From assembly GCA_014382915.1 (NCBI GenBank), contig JACNIV010000108.1, positions 1 through 5,167 of the forward strand: a DNA stretch of 5,167 nucleotides. Reading direction: 5' to 3'. Below, piece by piece: positions 1 through 5,167 of this stretch. The notes beneath the pieces are model-generated. The model saw nothing but the letters and a program-made list of their open reading frames with translations. It ran no database searches and was not told the origin of the DNA. Position 1 is the stretch's first letter. Each line of letters starts with the position of its first letter. The stretch comes from Candidatus Cloacimonadota bacterium (lineage in GTDB: Bacteria; Cloacimonadota; Cloacimonadia; Cloacimonadales; TCS61). Both the position numbers and the translations under genes were made by a program.

Positions 1-3000
1 ATGAAAAAAAGGCTGTTTGTTTTTTTGGTAATTCTCGGTTTCATTACAAATCTTTTTTCCACAGACATCACAGCAACCATAGATAGCCTTCAAAATTTAT
101 TGCCAAAAGCATCCGAAAGAGAAAAAGTAGATATTCTAATTGAATTAACATTATTGAATTTAGACGTACAACCGGACTTAAGCATTATATATGGAAATGA
201 AGCATTAGCACTTACTAGTAAGTATAATTTAAGGGAGTCAGAAGTAAATGCATACAATTTACTTGGTGTTGCCAATGAATATCTGGGAGACTACAAAACA
301 GCCATAAGCTACTATCAGGATGCATTACAAATAGCTAATGAAAACCAGGATAAAGATGGCATAGCAAGAGCAATGGTCAATATAGGAATTGCCAATCTAA
401 GCTTAAGCAATTTCTATGTATCTCTGGAATACAATCTAAAAGCATTGGACCTTTATGAAGAACTTAAGGATGAAGTAGGCATTAGTAACGCTCTTAATAA
501 TATTGGGAATGTTTATTTATCTTTAAGTAACTATGAAAAGTCTCTGGAATATTATTTTAAATCTCTCGAATATAAAGTCAGGGAAGAAAATGGGGAGTCC
601 TATGCCAAAGCAATGCATAATATTGCTTTAGCATATCAACAATTAAAAGATTATGATAAAGCTCTGGATTATTACCGCAAAGCTCTTGAAATTATGGAAC
701 AACAGCAGCAAAATCTTAATCTGGCAATTTGCTATAATAATTTATCTGTTATTTTTAAAGAAAAAGGAAATTACAAAACAGCTCTGGATTATAATACAAA
801 AGCTTTTCAAATACATGAAAGAATTGGCAATAAAGAAGGTATTGCTACTACCTGCAATTTGTTTGCTGAATTGTATATATCAACCAATAGATTGGGAAAA
901 GCATACGAACAGATTACACGAAGTTTAAAAATATCCGGTGAGTTAGACCTTAAGAATCTAATTGCCGAAAATTACAAAACAATGGCAAATTATTACACAG
1001 CTATCGGGGAGTTTGAACAAGCCCTTGAGTTTCATAAAAAATACAGTTCTCTTCATAATTCCATTTATACGGAAGAAAACATAAAAAAACTGGCGGAACT
1101 CCAAGCTAAGTATGAAATAGAAAAGAAAGAAAAAGAGATTGAACTTCTTACAAAGGATAAATCATATCATTATCGATTTAAAAATGTTTTGATCATCATT
1201 ATTGTATTTGGAGTTTTGACAATCATATTTCTTCTATTTCTTTATATTGAAAAAATAAAAGAAGTAACTATTCGTAAAGAAACCGAAGATAAATACATAG
1301 CTAGTGAAGAGAAATACAAATCACTTACCGAAAGCCTGAAAACTGCTGTTTATACCTTTAGTCTGGAAGGAAAATTCACTTATGTTAATCCTGCAATGTT
1401 GGAAATTACAGGTTATAATGAAGAAGAACTTTTTAATATGAGCTTCTTCGATTTTGCACATCCTCATTTTAAGGATATGGTAATGAAAACAGGATTCTCC
1501 CGTTTGAAAGGTGAAGATGTCATCAGTAATTATGAATTTAAAATTATAACCAAAAAGGGTGAGGAACGCTGGGTTGAAGTATCAAATGTTAGAACAGTTA
1601 TTAACGGAATGATATCAATTCTGGGTACAGCATCTGATATTACAGACCGTAAAATTGCCGCTGAGCAAATCATAAAATCTGAATCTCAATTCAGAGCATT
1701 GTTTTCGAGTATGGATGATTTGATAATTGTACTTGATAGAAACGGTAAGTACCTTGAAATCGCTCCAACAAATCCGAATTTATTATATAAACCTGCAGAA
1801 GAGCTGATAGGAAAGACCCTATATGAAGTTTTTCCCGAAGAAAATGCAACTTATTTTCTGAATAAAATAGAGGAGAGTCTTAATTCTCAAGTTCCCATAT
1901 CTATTGAATATACTTTAGATATTAAAGACAAGAAGTTCTGGTTTGAGGGGCGAATCTCTCCTATGATAGATGATAAAGTGCTTCTGGTTGTACGAGATAT
2001 AACTGTAGGCAAACTTTCCTTGCGAAAACTGGTGGAAAGCGAAGAAAAATATAGAAACCTGGTAGAATCCATTGCAGAAGGTCTGGTTATTGTTGATGAA
2101 AACGAAAACTTTCTGTTTTCCAATAAAGCAGCTCTGGATATTTATGGATATAATGAAGATGAAATACTCAAAATGAACGTAAAGGATCTTGTCTCCGAAA
2201 AAAGCTTTAATACTATCCAGAAAGAAACTGTTAATCGGCTGAATGGAAAATCTTCGAAATATGAAATTACTATAATCAGGAAAAATGGAGATGAGCGACT
2301 TACAAGCATCACAGCAAGTCCTTTATTTAAAGACGGCAAATTTATTGGATCTTTTGAGCTATTCATCGATATAACCGACATACGTAAAGCTGAGGAAGAA
2401 TTAAGGGCTTCTCTACGTGAAAAGGAAGTTATGCTGCAAGAGATATATCATCGGGTAAAAAATAACATGCAGATCATATCTAGTATGCTCAATTTACAAT
2501 CTGTACATGTAACCGATGAAACTTCTCTTAACCTGTTCAAAAATTGTCAGAATCGAGTAAGATCCATGTCATTGGTTCATGAGAAACTCTATCGTTCCAA
2601 AGACCTTTCCAGGATTAAATTTGAGGATTATATTACTTCATTAATGCGTAACCTGTTTATTTCCTATGGTGTTTCAGAAAAACGCATCCGTTATAACGTT
2701 GAAGCTAAAGGCATATTTCTGAATATAAACACTGCTATTCCTTGTGGATTGATAATTAATGAATTGATCACCAATTCTATAAAATACGCTTTCCCAGAAG
2801 ATAAAAAAGGTCACATAATTATTAAACTGAGTAAAGATAAAAAAGATAAATTTACCTTAATTATCAGGAATGACGGTATAGATTTTCCAGAAGAAATTGA
2901 CCTTGAAAATGCGAGTTCATTTGGAATGCAACTTGTAAACATATTGCAGCAACAACTCCATGCCGAAATTGAAATTGATCGAAAAGGTGGAACAACATTT

Positions 3001-3030
3001 AAATTTTTATTTAATGAATTAAAAAAATAG
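1..3030 (+). CDS. TPR-PAS hybrid membrane sensor histidine kinase (HisKA_2 type)
   Basis: This is a signal-sensing histidine kinase that should autophosphorylate and pass phosphate to an unlinked response regulator. Residues 1-20 form a signal peptide (KK then a hydrophobic run), so the TPR part is probably periplasmic. Residues 81-360 are seven TPR units of exactly 40 residues, followed by a charged coiled coil (about 357-390). One membrane helix spans about 396-416. Three PAS domains follow at about 435-548, 563-668 and 684-793; the first and third are introduced by the repeated linker SEEKY. The HisKA_2 domain has the phosphoacceptor H817 in EIYHRVKNN. The GHKL ATPase shows the N box (N920, N925 in NELITNSIKYAF), a G1 box reading NDG at 957-959 instead of the usual DxG, and a G2 box SFGMQLV (973-979). 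There is no receiver domain and no regulator gene beside it. The start coincides with window base 1, so upstream signals are not visible; the signal peptide supports this Met. The ligand is unknown. Confidence 0.93.
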   Translation: MKKRLFVFLVILGFITNLFSTDITATIDSLQNLLPKASEREKVDILIELTLLNLDVQPDLSIIYGNEALALTSKYNLRESEVNAYNLLGVANEYLGDYKTAISYYQDALQIANENQDKDGIARAMVNIGIANLSLSNFYVSLEYNLKALDLYEELKDEVGISNALNNIGNVYLSLSNYEKSLEYYFKSLEYKVREENGESYAKAMHNIALAYQQLKDYDKALDYYRKALEIMEQQQQNLNLAICYNNLSVIFKEKGNYKTALDYNTKAFQIHERIGNKEGIATTCNLFAELYISTNRLGKAYEQITRSLKISGELDLKNLIAENYKTMANYYTAIGEFEQALEFHKKYSSLHNSIYTEENIKKLAELQAKYEIEKKEKEIELLTKDKSYHYRFKNVLIIIIVFGVLTIIFLLFLYIEKIKEVTIRKETEDKYIASEEKYKSLTESLKTAVYTFSLEGKFTYVNPAMLEITGYNEEELFNMSFFDFAHPHFKDMVMKTGFSRLKGEDVISNYEFKIITKKGEERWVEVSNVRTVINGMISILGTASDITDRKIAAEQIIKSESQFRALFSSMDDLIIVLDRNGKYLEIAPTNPNLLYKPAEELIGKTLYEVFPEENATYFLNKIEESLNSQVPISIEYTLDIKDKKFWFEGRISPMIDDKVLLVVRDITVGKLSLRKLVESEEKYRNLVESIAEGLVIVDENENFLFSNKAALDIYGYNEDEILKMNVKDLVSEKSFNTIQKETVNRLNGKSSKYEITIIRKNGDERLTSITASPLFKDGKFIGSFELFIDITDIRKAEEELRASLREKEVMLQEIYHRVKNNMQIISSMLNLQSVHVTDETSLNLFKNCQNRVRSMSLVHEKLYRSKDLSRIKFEDYITSLMRNLFISYGVSEKRIRYNVEAKGIFLNINTAIPCGLIINELITNSIKYAFPEDKKGHIIIKLSKDKKDKFTLIIRNDGIDFPEEIDLENASSFGMQLVNILQQQLHAEIEIDRKGGTTFKFLFNELKK
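241..1080 (+). repeat. Seven in-register 120-bp TPR-coding units
   Basis: Within the kinase gene, codons 81-360 divide into seven units of exactly 40 codons with no insertion or deletion. The anchor position of helix B (A or S followed by L/I/Y) falls at residues 101, 141, 181, 221, 261, 301 and 341. At DNA level the word CTCTGGA recurs at the same phase near 423, 543, 662 and 782, 120 bases apart give or take one. The 40-residue period is longer than the canonical 34-residue TPR and fits the extended TPR class used for protein or peptide binding. The units have diverged, so this is a protein repeat and not a fresh DNA tandem repeat. Confidence 0.85.
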
Positions 3031-3040
3031 AAATTCTGCT

Positions 3041-3056
3041 AAGAGGATGATGATTG
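3041..3056 (+). promoter_or_regulatory. Ribosome binding site and TTG start of the broken kinase copy
   Basis: AAGAGG at 3041-3046 lies 7 bases before a TTG at 3054. The TTG frame gives a clean signal peptide (MKRSLIICLLIILVSG) that aligns with the start of the upstream kinase. The nearby ATGs at 3047 and 3050 are in another frame that ends after about 16 codons. The TTG is therefore the ancestral start. Confidence 0.65.
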
Positions 3057-3520
3057 AAAAGAAGCTTGATTATCTGCTTACTGATTATATTGGTTAGCGG
3101 TCTTCCGGCAAATACAAAAATTGATAGCCTGGAAACATTATTGAACAAAATAGTGGGCAAAGAAAAACCACATATTTTAAATCAATTGTCCACTGCTTAC
3201 ATAAGAATTGATTCCGAAATGAGTATGGAATGCGGCTTTCAGGCTTTGGAACTTGCTGAGAAAGAAAACAATATTCTGGAAAAAGCCAAAGAAAAATATT
3301 TAATAGATGTATTAAAAAAGCGAAAAATTCATTTTGCAGGCAGATAATAATGGAGTGCCATTTCCGCAGGATTTAGATGTTAAAAAAATCCGGAACATTT
3401 GGCTTGGAGATGATTAGAATTCTCACAAATCAATTAAACGGGAAAATGGAATTTGATGGATCCAATGGAGCTCATTTCAAGTTTGAATTTAAAGAATCAA
3501 ATAAAAAGGAGAGTAAATGA
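3054..3520 (+). pseudogene. Collapsed paralogue of the upstream sensor kinase (internal deletion plus two frameshifts)
   Basis: The first open frame (3054-3346, 97 codons, TTG start) has a signal peptide and then aligns without gaps to residues 27-85 of the upstream kinase: IDSLETLLNK against IDSLQNLLPK, and QALELAEKEN against EALALTSKYN. From about base 3312 the same strand encodes the last part of a GHKL ATPase, but in other frames. KSEKFILQADNNGVPFP is read in the frame entered after A6 (3314-3319). KKSGTFGLEMIRILTNQL through to FKFEFKES is read in the frame entered after A7 (3382-3388), ending at TGA 3518-3520. This matches upstream kinase residues of about 937-1006. About 850 codons of TPR, membrane, PAS and HisKA_2 sequence are missing if the parent resembled its neighbour. 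The product of the first frame would end as a secreted peptide of about 80 residues with no known role. It sits 23 bases after the intact kinase, so a tandem duplication that later decayed is likely. Confidence 0.85.
3506..3520 (+). promoter_or_regulatory. pyrR ribosome binding site with ATGA stop/start overlap
   Basis: AAGGAG at 3506-3511 is spaced 5 bases from the pyrR ATG at 3517. The TGA (3518-3520) that closes the kinase remnant frame overlaps this ATG as ATGA. Such an overlap is typical of translational coupling, so the lost kinase was probably once coupled to pyrR. With the upstream frame broken, pyrR must now rely on its own site, which is strong. Confidence 0.8.
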
Positions 3521-4056
3521 AAGTCAAAAGTCTGATTATGGATGAGATAGCAATTGAAAGGACTTTGAAACGGATGGCTTATGAAATTATCGAATTCAAT
3601 AAAGGACTGGGAAATGTTCTACTAATTGGAATACGAAGTCGGGGAGTTCCCATGGCTACAAGATTAGCAGCCTACCTTAAGGAAATTGAAGGCGTAGATG
3701 TGCAGATTGGTATACTGGATATTTCATTGTACCGCGATGATCTTTCGCTTATTGCTGAGCAACCTGTTATGAAAGGCTCAGAAATAAATTTTGATGTTAA
3801 AGACAAAAAAGTAATTTTAGTTGATGATGTACTTTATACAGGCAGAACGGTTCGTGCTGCTATCGACGGGGTTCTGGATTTTGGACGTCCCCAGCAGATC
3901 CAGCTGGCAGTTCTGATTGACAGAGGACATCATGAAATGCCGGTAAAAGCAGATTACGTTGGCAGGTTCGTGCCTACTTCCAGTGAAGAGATCATTAAAG
4001 TTTCTTTCAATGATACCGATGAAGATGAAAAAGTGCGAGTGATGCTAAACGAATAA
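3517..4056 (+). CDS. pyrR: PyrR: pyrimidine operon regulator / uracil phosphoribosyltransferase
   Basis: PyrR is a cytoplasmic type I phosphoribosyltransferase-fold protein. In Bacillus it binds pyr mRNA leaders when UMP is high to promote attenuation, and it also makes UMP from uracil and PRPP. The 179 residues match the usual length (about 180) and align end to end with the Bacillus protein. The PRPP-binding loop VILVDDVLYTGRT is at 99-111, with the acidic pair D103-D104. GIRSRG is at 38-43, LYRDDL at 71-76 and DRGH at 135-138. Positions I recall as RNA contacts in B. subtilis PyrR differ here: H22 is Tyr22, R27 is Phe27, and R141 corresponds to His139, while R19 is kept. The catalytic role looks intact and RNA regulation is uncertain. 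No pyr biosynthesis gene or PyrR-binding leader is seen in the window. It follows the kinase remnant directly and probably shares its transcript. Confidence 0.95.
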   Translation: MKVKSLIMDEIAIERTLKRMAYEIIEFNKGLGNVLLIGIRSRGVPMATRLAAYLKEIEGVDVQIGILDISLYRDDLSLIAEQPVMKGSEINFDVKDKKVILVDDVLYTGRTVRAAIDGVLDFGRPQQIQLAVLIDRGHHEMPVKADYVGRFVPTSSEEIIKVSFNDTDEDEKVRVMLNE

Positions 4057-4060
4057 AATA

Positions 4061-4071
4061 TATTATATTAT
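4061..4071 (+). promoter_or_regulatory. Possible -10 region upstream of CIRCE (htpG promoter candidate 1)
   Basis: TATTATATTAT lies just after the pyrR stop and contains several -10-like hexamers (TATTAT, TATATT). A start site would fall near 4073-4080, placing CIRCE at the beginning of the transcript, which is the common arrangement for HrcA repression. No good -35 box is visible in the end of pyrR. The AT-rich composition alone could give this match. Confidence 0.35.
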
Positions 4072-4079
4072 GACTTTAT

Positions 4080-4106
4080 TCAGCACTCCTTTTATGGGAG
4101 TGCTAA
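4080..4106 (+). promoter_or_regulatory. CIRCE element (HrcA operator) upstream of htpG
   Basis: The site reads TCAGCACTC, nine bases, GAGTGCTAA. The established CIRCE consensus is TTAGCACTC-N9-GAGTGCTAA, so 17 of 18 defined bases match (the second base is C instead of T) and the spacer is exactly nine. CIRCE is bound by the repressor HrcA, which is inactivated on heat shock when GroE is titrated. It lies 74 bases before the htpG start codon. The gene behind it is a chaperone, which supports the call independently. hrcA itself is not in the window. Confidence 0.92.
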
Positions 4107-4117
4107 CATTTTATTTT
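4082..4117 (+). terminator. Possible terminator for pyrR formed by the CIRCE hairpin
   Basis: AGCACTCC (4082-4089) pairs perfectly with GGAGTGCT (4097-4104) around a 7-base loop, and the RNA then runs into a T-rich stretch (4109-4117, interrupted by one A). No other terminator is visible after pyrR. The T-tract starts four bases after the stem and is not pure, and the inverted repeat is fully explained as an operator, so termination is only a possibility. Confidence 0.3.
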
Positions 4118-4143
4118 GACATGTAATTGCTTCTGATTATTTT
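4116..4143 (+). promoter_or_regulatory. Candidate sigma-70-type promoter for htpG (candidate 2)
   Basis: TTGACA at 4116-4121 is a perfect -35 hexamer. TATTTT at 4138-4143 is a moderate -10 at 16-base spacing; TTTTAT at 4140-4145, with 18-base spacing, is an alternative. Transcription would start near 4150, about 30 bases before the htpG ATG. CIRCE would then sit upstream of the -35 box, which is unusual for repression, so candidate 1 competes with this call. Confidence 0.45.
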
Positions 4144-4169
4144 ATCCCACAAATATAAAATAGAATTTT

Positions 4170-4183
4170 AGGAGTCAAAAATG
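4170..4183 (+). promoter_or_regulatory. htpG ribosome binding site
   Basis: AGGAG at 4170-4174 is 6 bases from the ATG at 4181. This fixes the start, and the N-terminal segment GKLSIHTENIFPIIKK that follows after ten residues is where Hsp90 homology normally begins. Confidence 0.85.
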
Positions 4184-5167
4184 AGTGAATCGAAACAAAC
4201 TAATAGAACAGGAAAGCTTTCCATTCATACAGAGAATATTTTTCCAATTATAAAGAAATGGCTTTATTCGGAACATGATATTTTTCTAAGAGAACTGATT
4301 TCCAATGCTGTAGACGCTATCAGCAAAAGAAAAGCCATAGAACCCGATCTTGATGAAAAAGACCTGAAGATCGAGATCAAGGTCAATAAAAAGAAGAATA
4401 CTATTGAAGTTATTGATCACGGAATTGGTATGACCGCTGCGGAAGTGAAGAAATATATCAATCAGATCGCTTTTTCGGGGGCGGAAGATTTTGTAGAAAA
4501 ATTTAAAGATAAGCAAGCTAACATTATCGGGCATTTCGGGTTGGGATTTTATTCCACATTCATGGTAGCAAAGAAAGTTACAATAGATTCTCTTTCCTAC
4601 AAAAAGAACTCCAAACCTGCTTACTGGGAATGTGAAGGTGACATAGAATTTTCGCTGAAAGAAGGCAAATGGAGCGAAGTGGGAACAACTGTTACGGTTT
4701 ACCTGAACAAAGATAATCACGAGTATATGGAAGACCACAAGATCAAGGAATTGATTGAAACATACAGCAATTTTACACCTTTCCCGATCGAATTCAATAA
4801 AGAAATAGTAAATCAGGAAGAAGCTTTGTGGCTGCGTAAACCGAAAGATGTAACCGAGGAAGAATACAAAGAATTTTATAAGAAATTATTCCATGATTAT
4901 AATGATCCGCTCTTCTGGATACATCTCAACGTAGATTTTCCCTTCAACCTGAAAGGTATCCTTTACTTTCCCAAGATTAAAAACCAGATAGATATCAACA
5001 GTGGTAAAGTTAAGTTATTCTGTAATAATGTGTTTGTAGCAGATGACCTGAAAGGTATTATTCCCGAATTCCTGCTTCTTCTGCGTGGCGGTATCGATAT
5101 TCCCGACATCCCTTTGAACGTTTCCCGCAGCTTTCTGCAACAAGACCAGCAGGTTGCTAAAATATCC
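4181..5167 (+). CDS. htpG: HtpG, Hsp90-family molecular chaperone (3' end missing)
   Basis: HtpG is the bacterial Hsp90, a cytoplasmic homodimeric ATPase that remodels client proteins with the DnaK system. The frame is open for 329 codons to the window edge, about half the family's usual length of 620-690. It covers the N-terminal ATPase domain and the first part of the middle domain. The Bergerat ATP site is complete: catalytic E38 and N42 in FLRELISNAVDA, D79 in DHGIGM (79-84), the lid GHFGLGFYS (117-125), and T169 or T170 in VGTTVTV. The middle-domain arginine that contacts the gamma phosphate is R316 in NVSRSFLQ. The wording is closest to Bacteroidetes-type HtpG, including LFWIHLNVDFPF (244-255), and there is no long charged linker as in eukaryotic Hsp90. 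Codons such as ATC, AAG, CTG and GAC are more frequent than in the upstream kinase, which fits high expression. CIRCE upstream implies heat-shock control. Confidence 0.97.
   Translation, partial: MSESKQTNRTGKLSIHTENIFPIIKKWLYSEHDIFLRELISNAVDAISKRKAIEPDLDEKDLKIEIKVNKKKNTIEVIDHGIGMTAAEVKKYINQIAFSGAEDFVEKFKDKQANIIGHFGLGFYSTFMVAKKVTIDSLSYKKNSKPAYWECEGDIEFSLKEGKWSEVGTTVTVYLNKDNHEYMEDHKIKELIETYSNFTPFPIEFNKEIVNQEEALWLRKPKDVTEEEYKEFYKKLFHDYNDPLFWIHLNVDFPFNLKGILYFPKIKNQIDINSGKVKLFCNNVFVADDLKGIIPEFLLLLRGGIDIPDIPLNVSRSFLQQDQQVAKIS

Noticed and set aside
653..928. A 91-codon + strand frame inside the kinase gene
   Set aside because: It overlaps the TPR array in another frame and only mirrors its 120-base periodicity. 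It has no independent support.
1887..2381. Two minus-strand frames of 78 and 79 codons
   Set aside because: Both are antisense to well-supported PAS-domain coding sequence, and their Ser-rich translations are typical shadow products.
3031..3053. A promoter or terminator between the kinase and its broken copy
   Set aside because: Only 23 bases are present, and beyond a Shine-Dalgarno-like AAGAGG no hairpin or promoter hexamers can be seen.
3312..3376. Programmed -1 frameshift at A AAA AAG (3314-3320), the classic slippery heptamer, in frame with the first open frame
   Set aside because: A -1 slip here enters a frame that stops at TAG 3374-3376 and does not encode the ATPase segment 3323-3381, which is read in the +1 frame. 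The homology pattern needs two separate shifts, so decay is the simpler reading.
3377..3520. A 47-codon open frame starting ATG 3377 as an independent small gene
   Set aside because: Its sequence is the C-terminal end of a GHKL ATPase domain (FGLEMIRIL, FKFEF), it begins in mid-domain, and no ribosome binding site precedes the ATG. It belongs to the kinase remnant.
4286..4738. A 150-codon open frame on the minus strand
   Set aside because: It lies wholly inside htpG, whose + strand frame has all Hsp90 motifs. Its translation is a low-complexity Phe/Ile/Ser-rich antisense shadow.

Overview
The window looks like a chromosomal piece of a low-GC bacterium, probably from the Fibrobacterota-Chlorobiota-Bacteroidota (FCB) superphylum. 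Two things suggest this. The Hsp90 (HtpG) N-terminal half has Bacteroidetes-type wording (ENIFPIIKK, YINQIAFSGA, HFGLGFYS). The TPR-PAS-HisKA_2 sensor kinase layout is also typical of that group. Strong Shine-Dalgarno sites (AAGGAG, AGGAG) and a TTGACA hexamer fit a non-Bacteroidetes member better, for example a Cloacimonadota-like lineage. That placement is inference and is not proven by the sequence.

All genes are on the + strand. Bases 1-3030 encode a 1009-residue membrane sensor histidine kinase with a signal peptide, seven exactly 40-residue TPR units, a coiled coil, one membrane helix, three PAS domains, a HisKA_2 phosphoacceptor domain and a GHKL ATPase. After 23 bases comes a broken second copy of the same kinase family (3054-3520). 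Only its first ~80 codons and last ~70 codons remain; they are joined by a deletion and knocked out of frame twice at A-runs. Its stop overlaps the start of pyrR (3517-4056) as ATGA. pyrR encodes a full-length PyrR/uracil phosphoribosyltransferase.

The 124-base gap between pyrR and the next gene holds a near-perfect CIRCE operator (HrcA binding site), promoter-like hexamers and a good ribosome binding site. It leads into htpG (4181 to the window end, 3' part missing). htpG therefore appears to be under HrcA/CIRCE heat-shock control.

The kinase, the pseudogene and pyrR are tightly spaced with no visible terminator between them and probably form one transcript. htpG is a separate, stress-controlled unit. 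I see no phage, insertion sequence, CRISPR array, tRNA or rRNA. The least ordinary items are the collapsed tandem kinase paralogue, the CIRCE-htpG arrangement, and a PyrR far from any pyr gene with altered RNA-contact positions.
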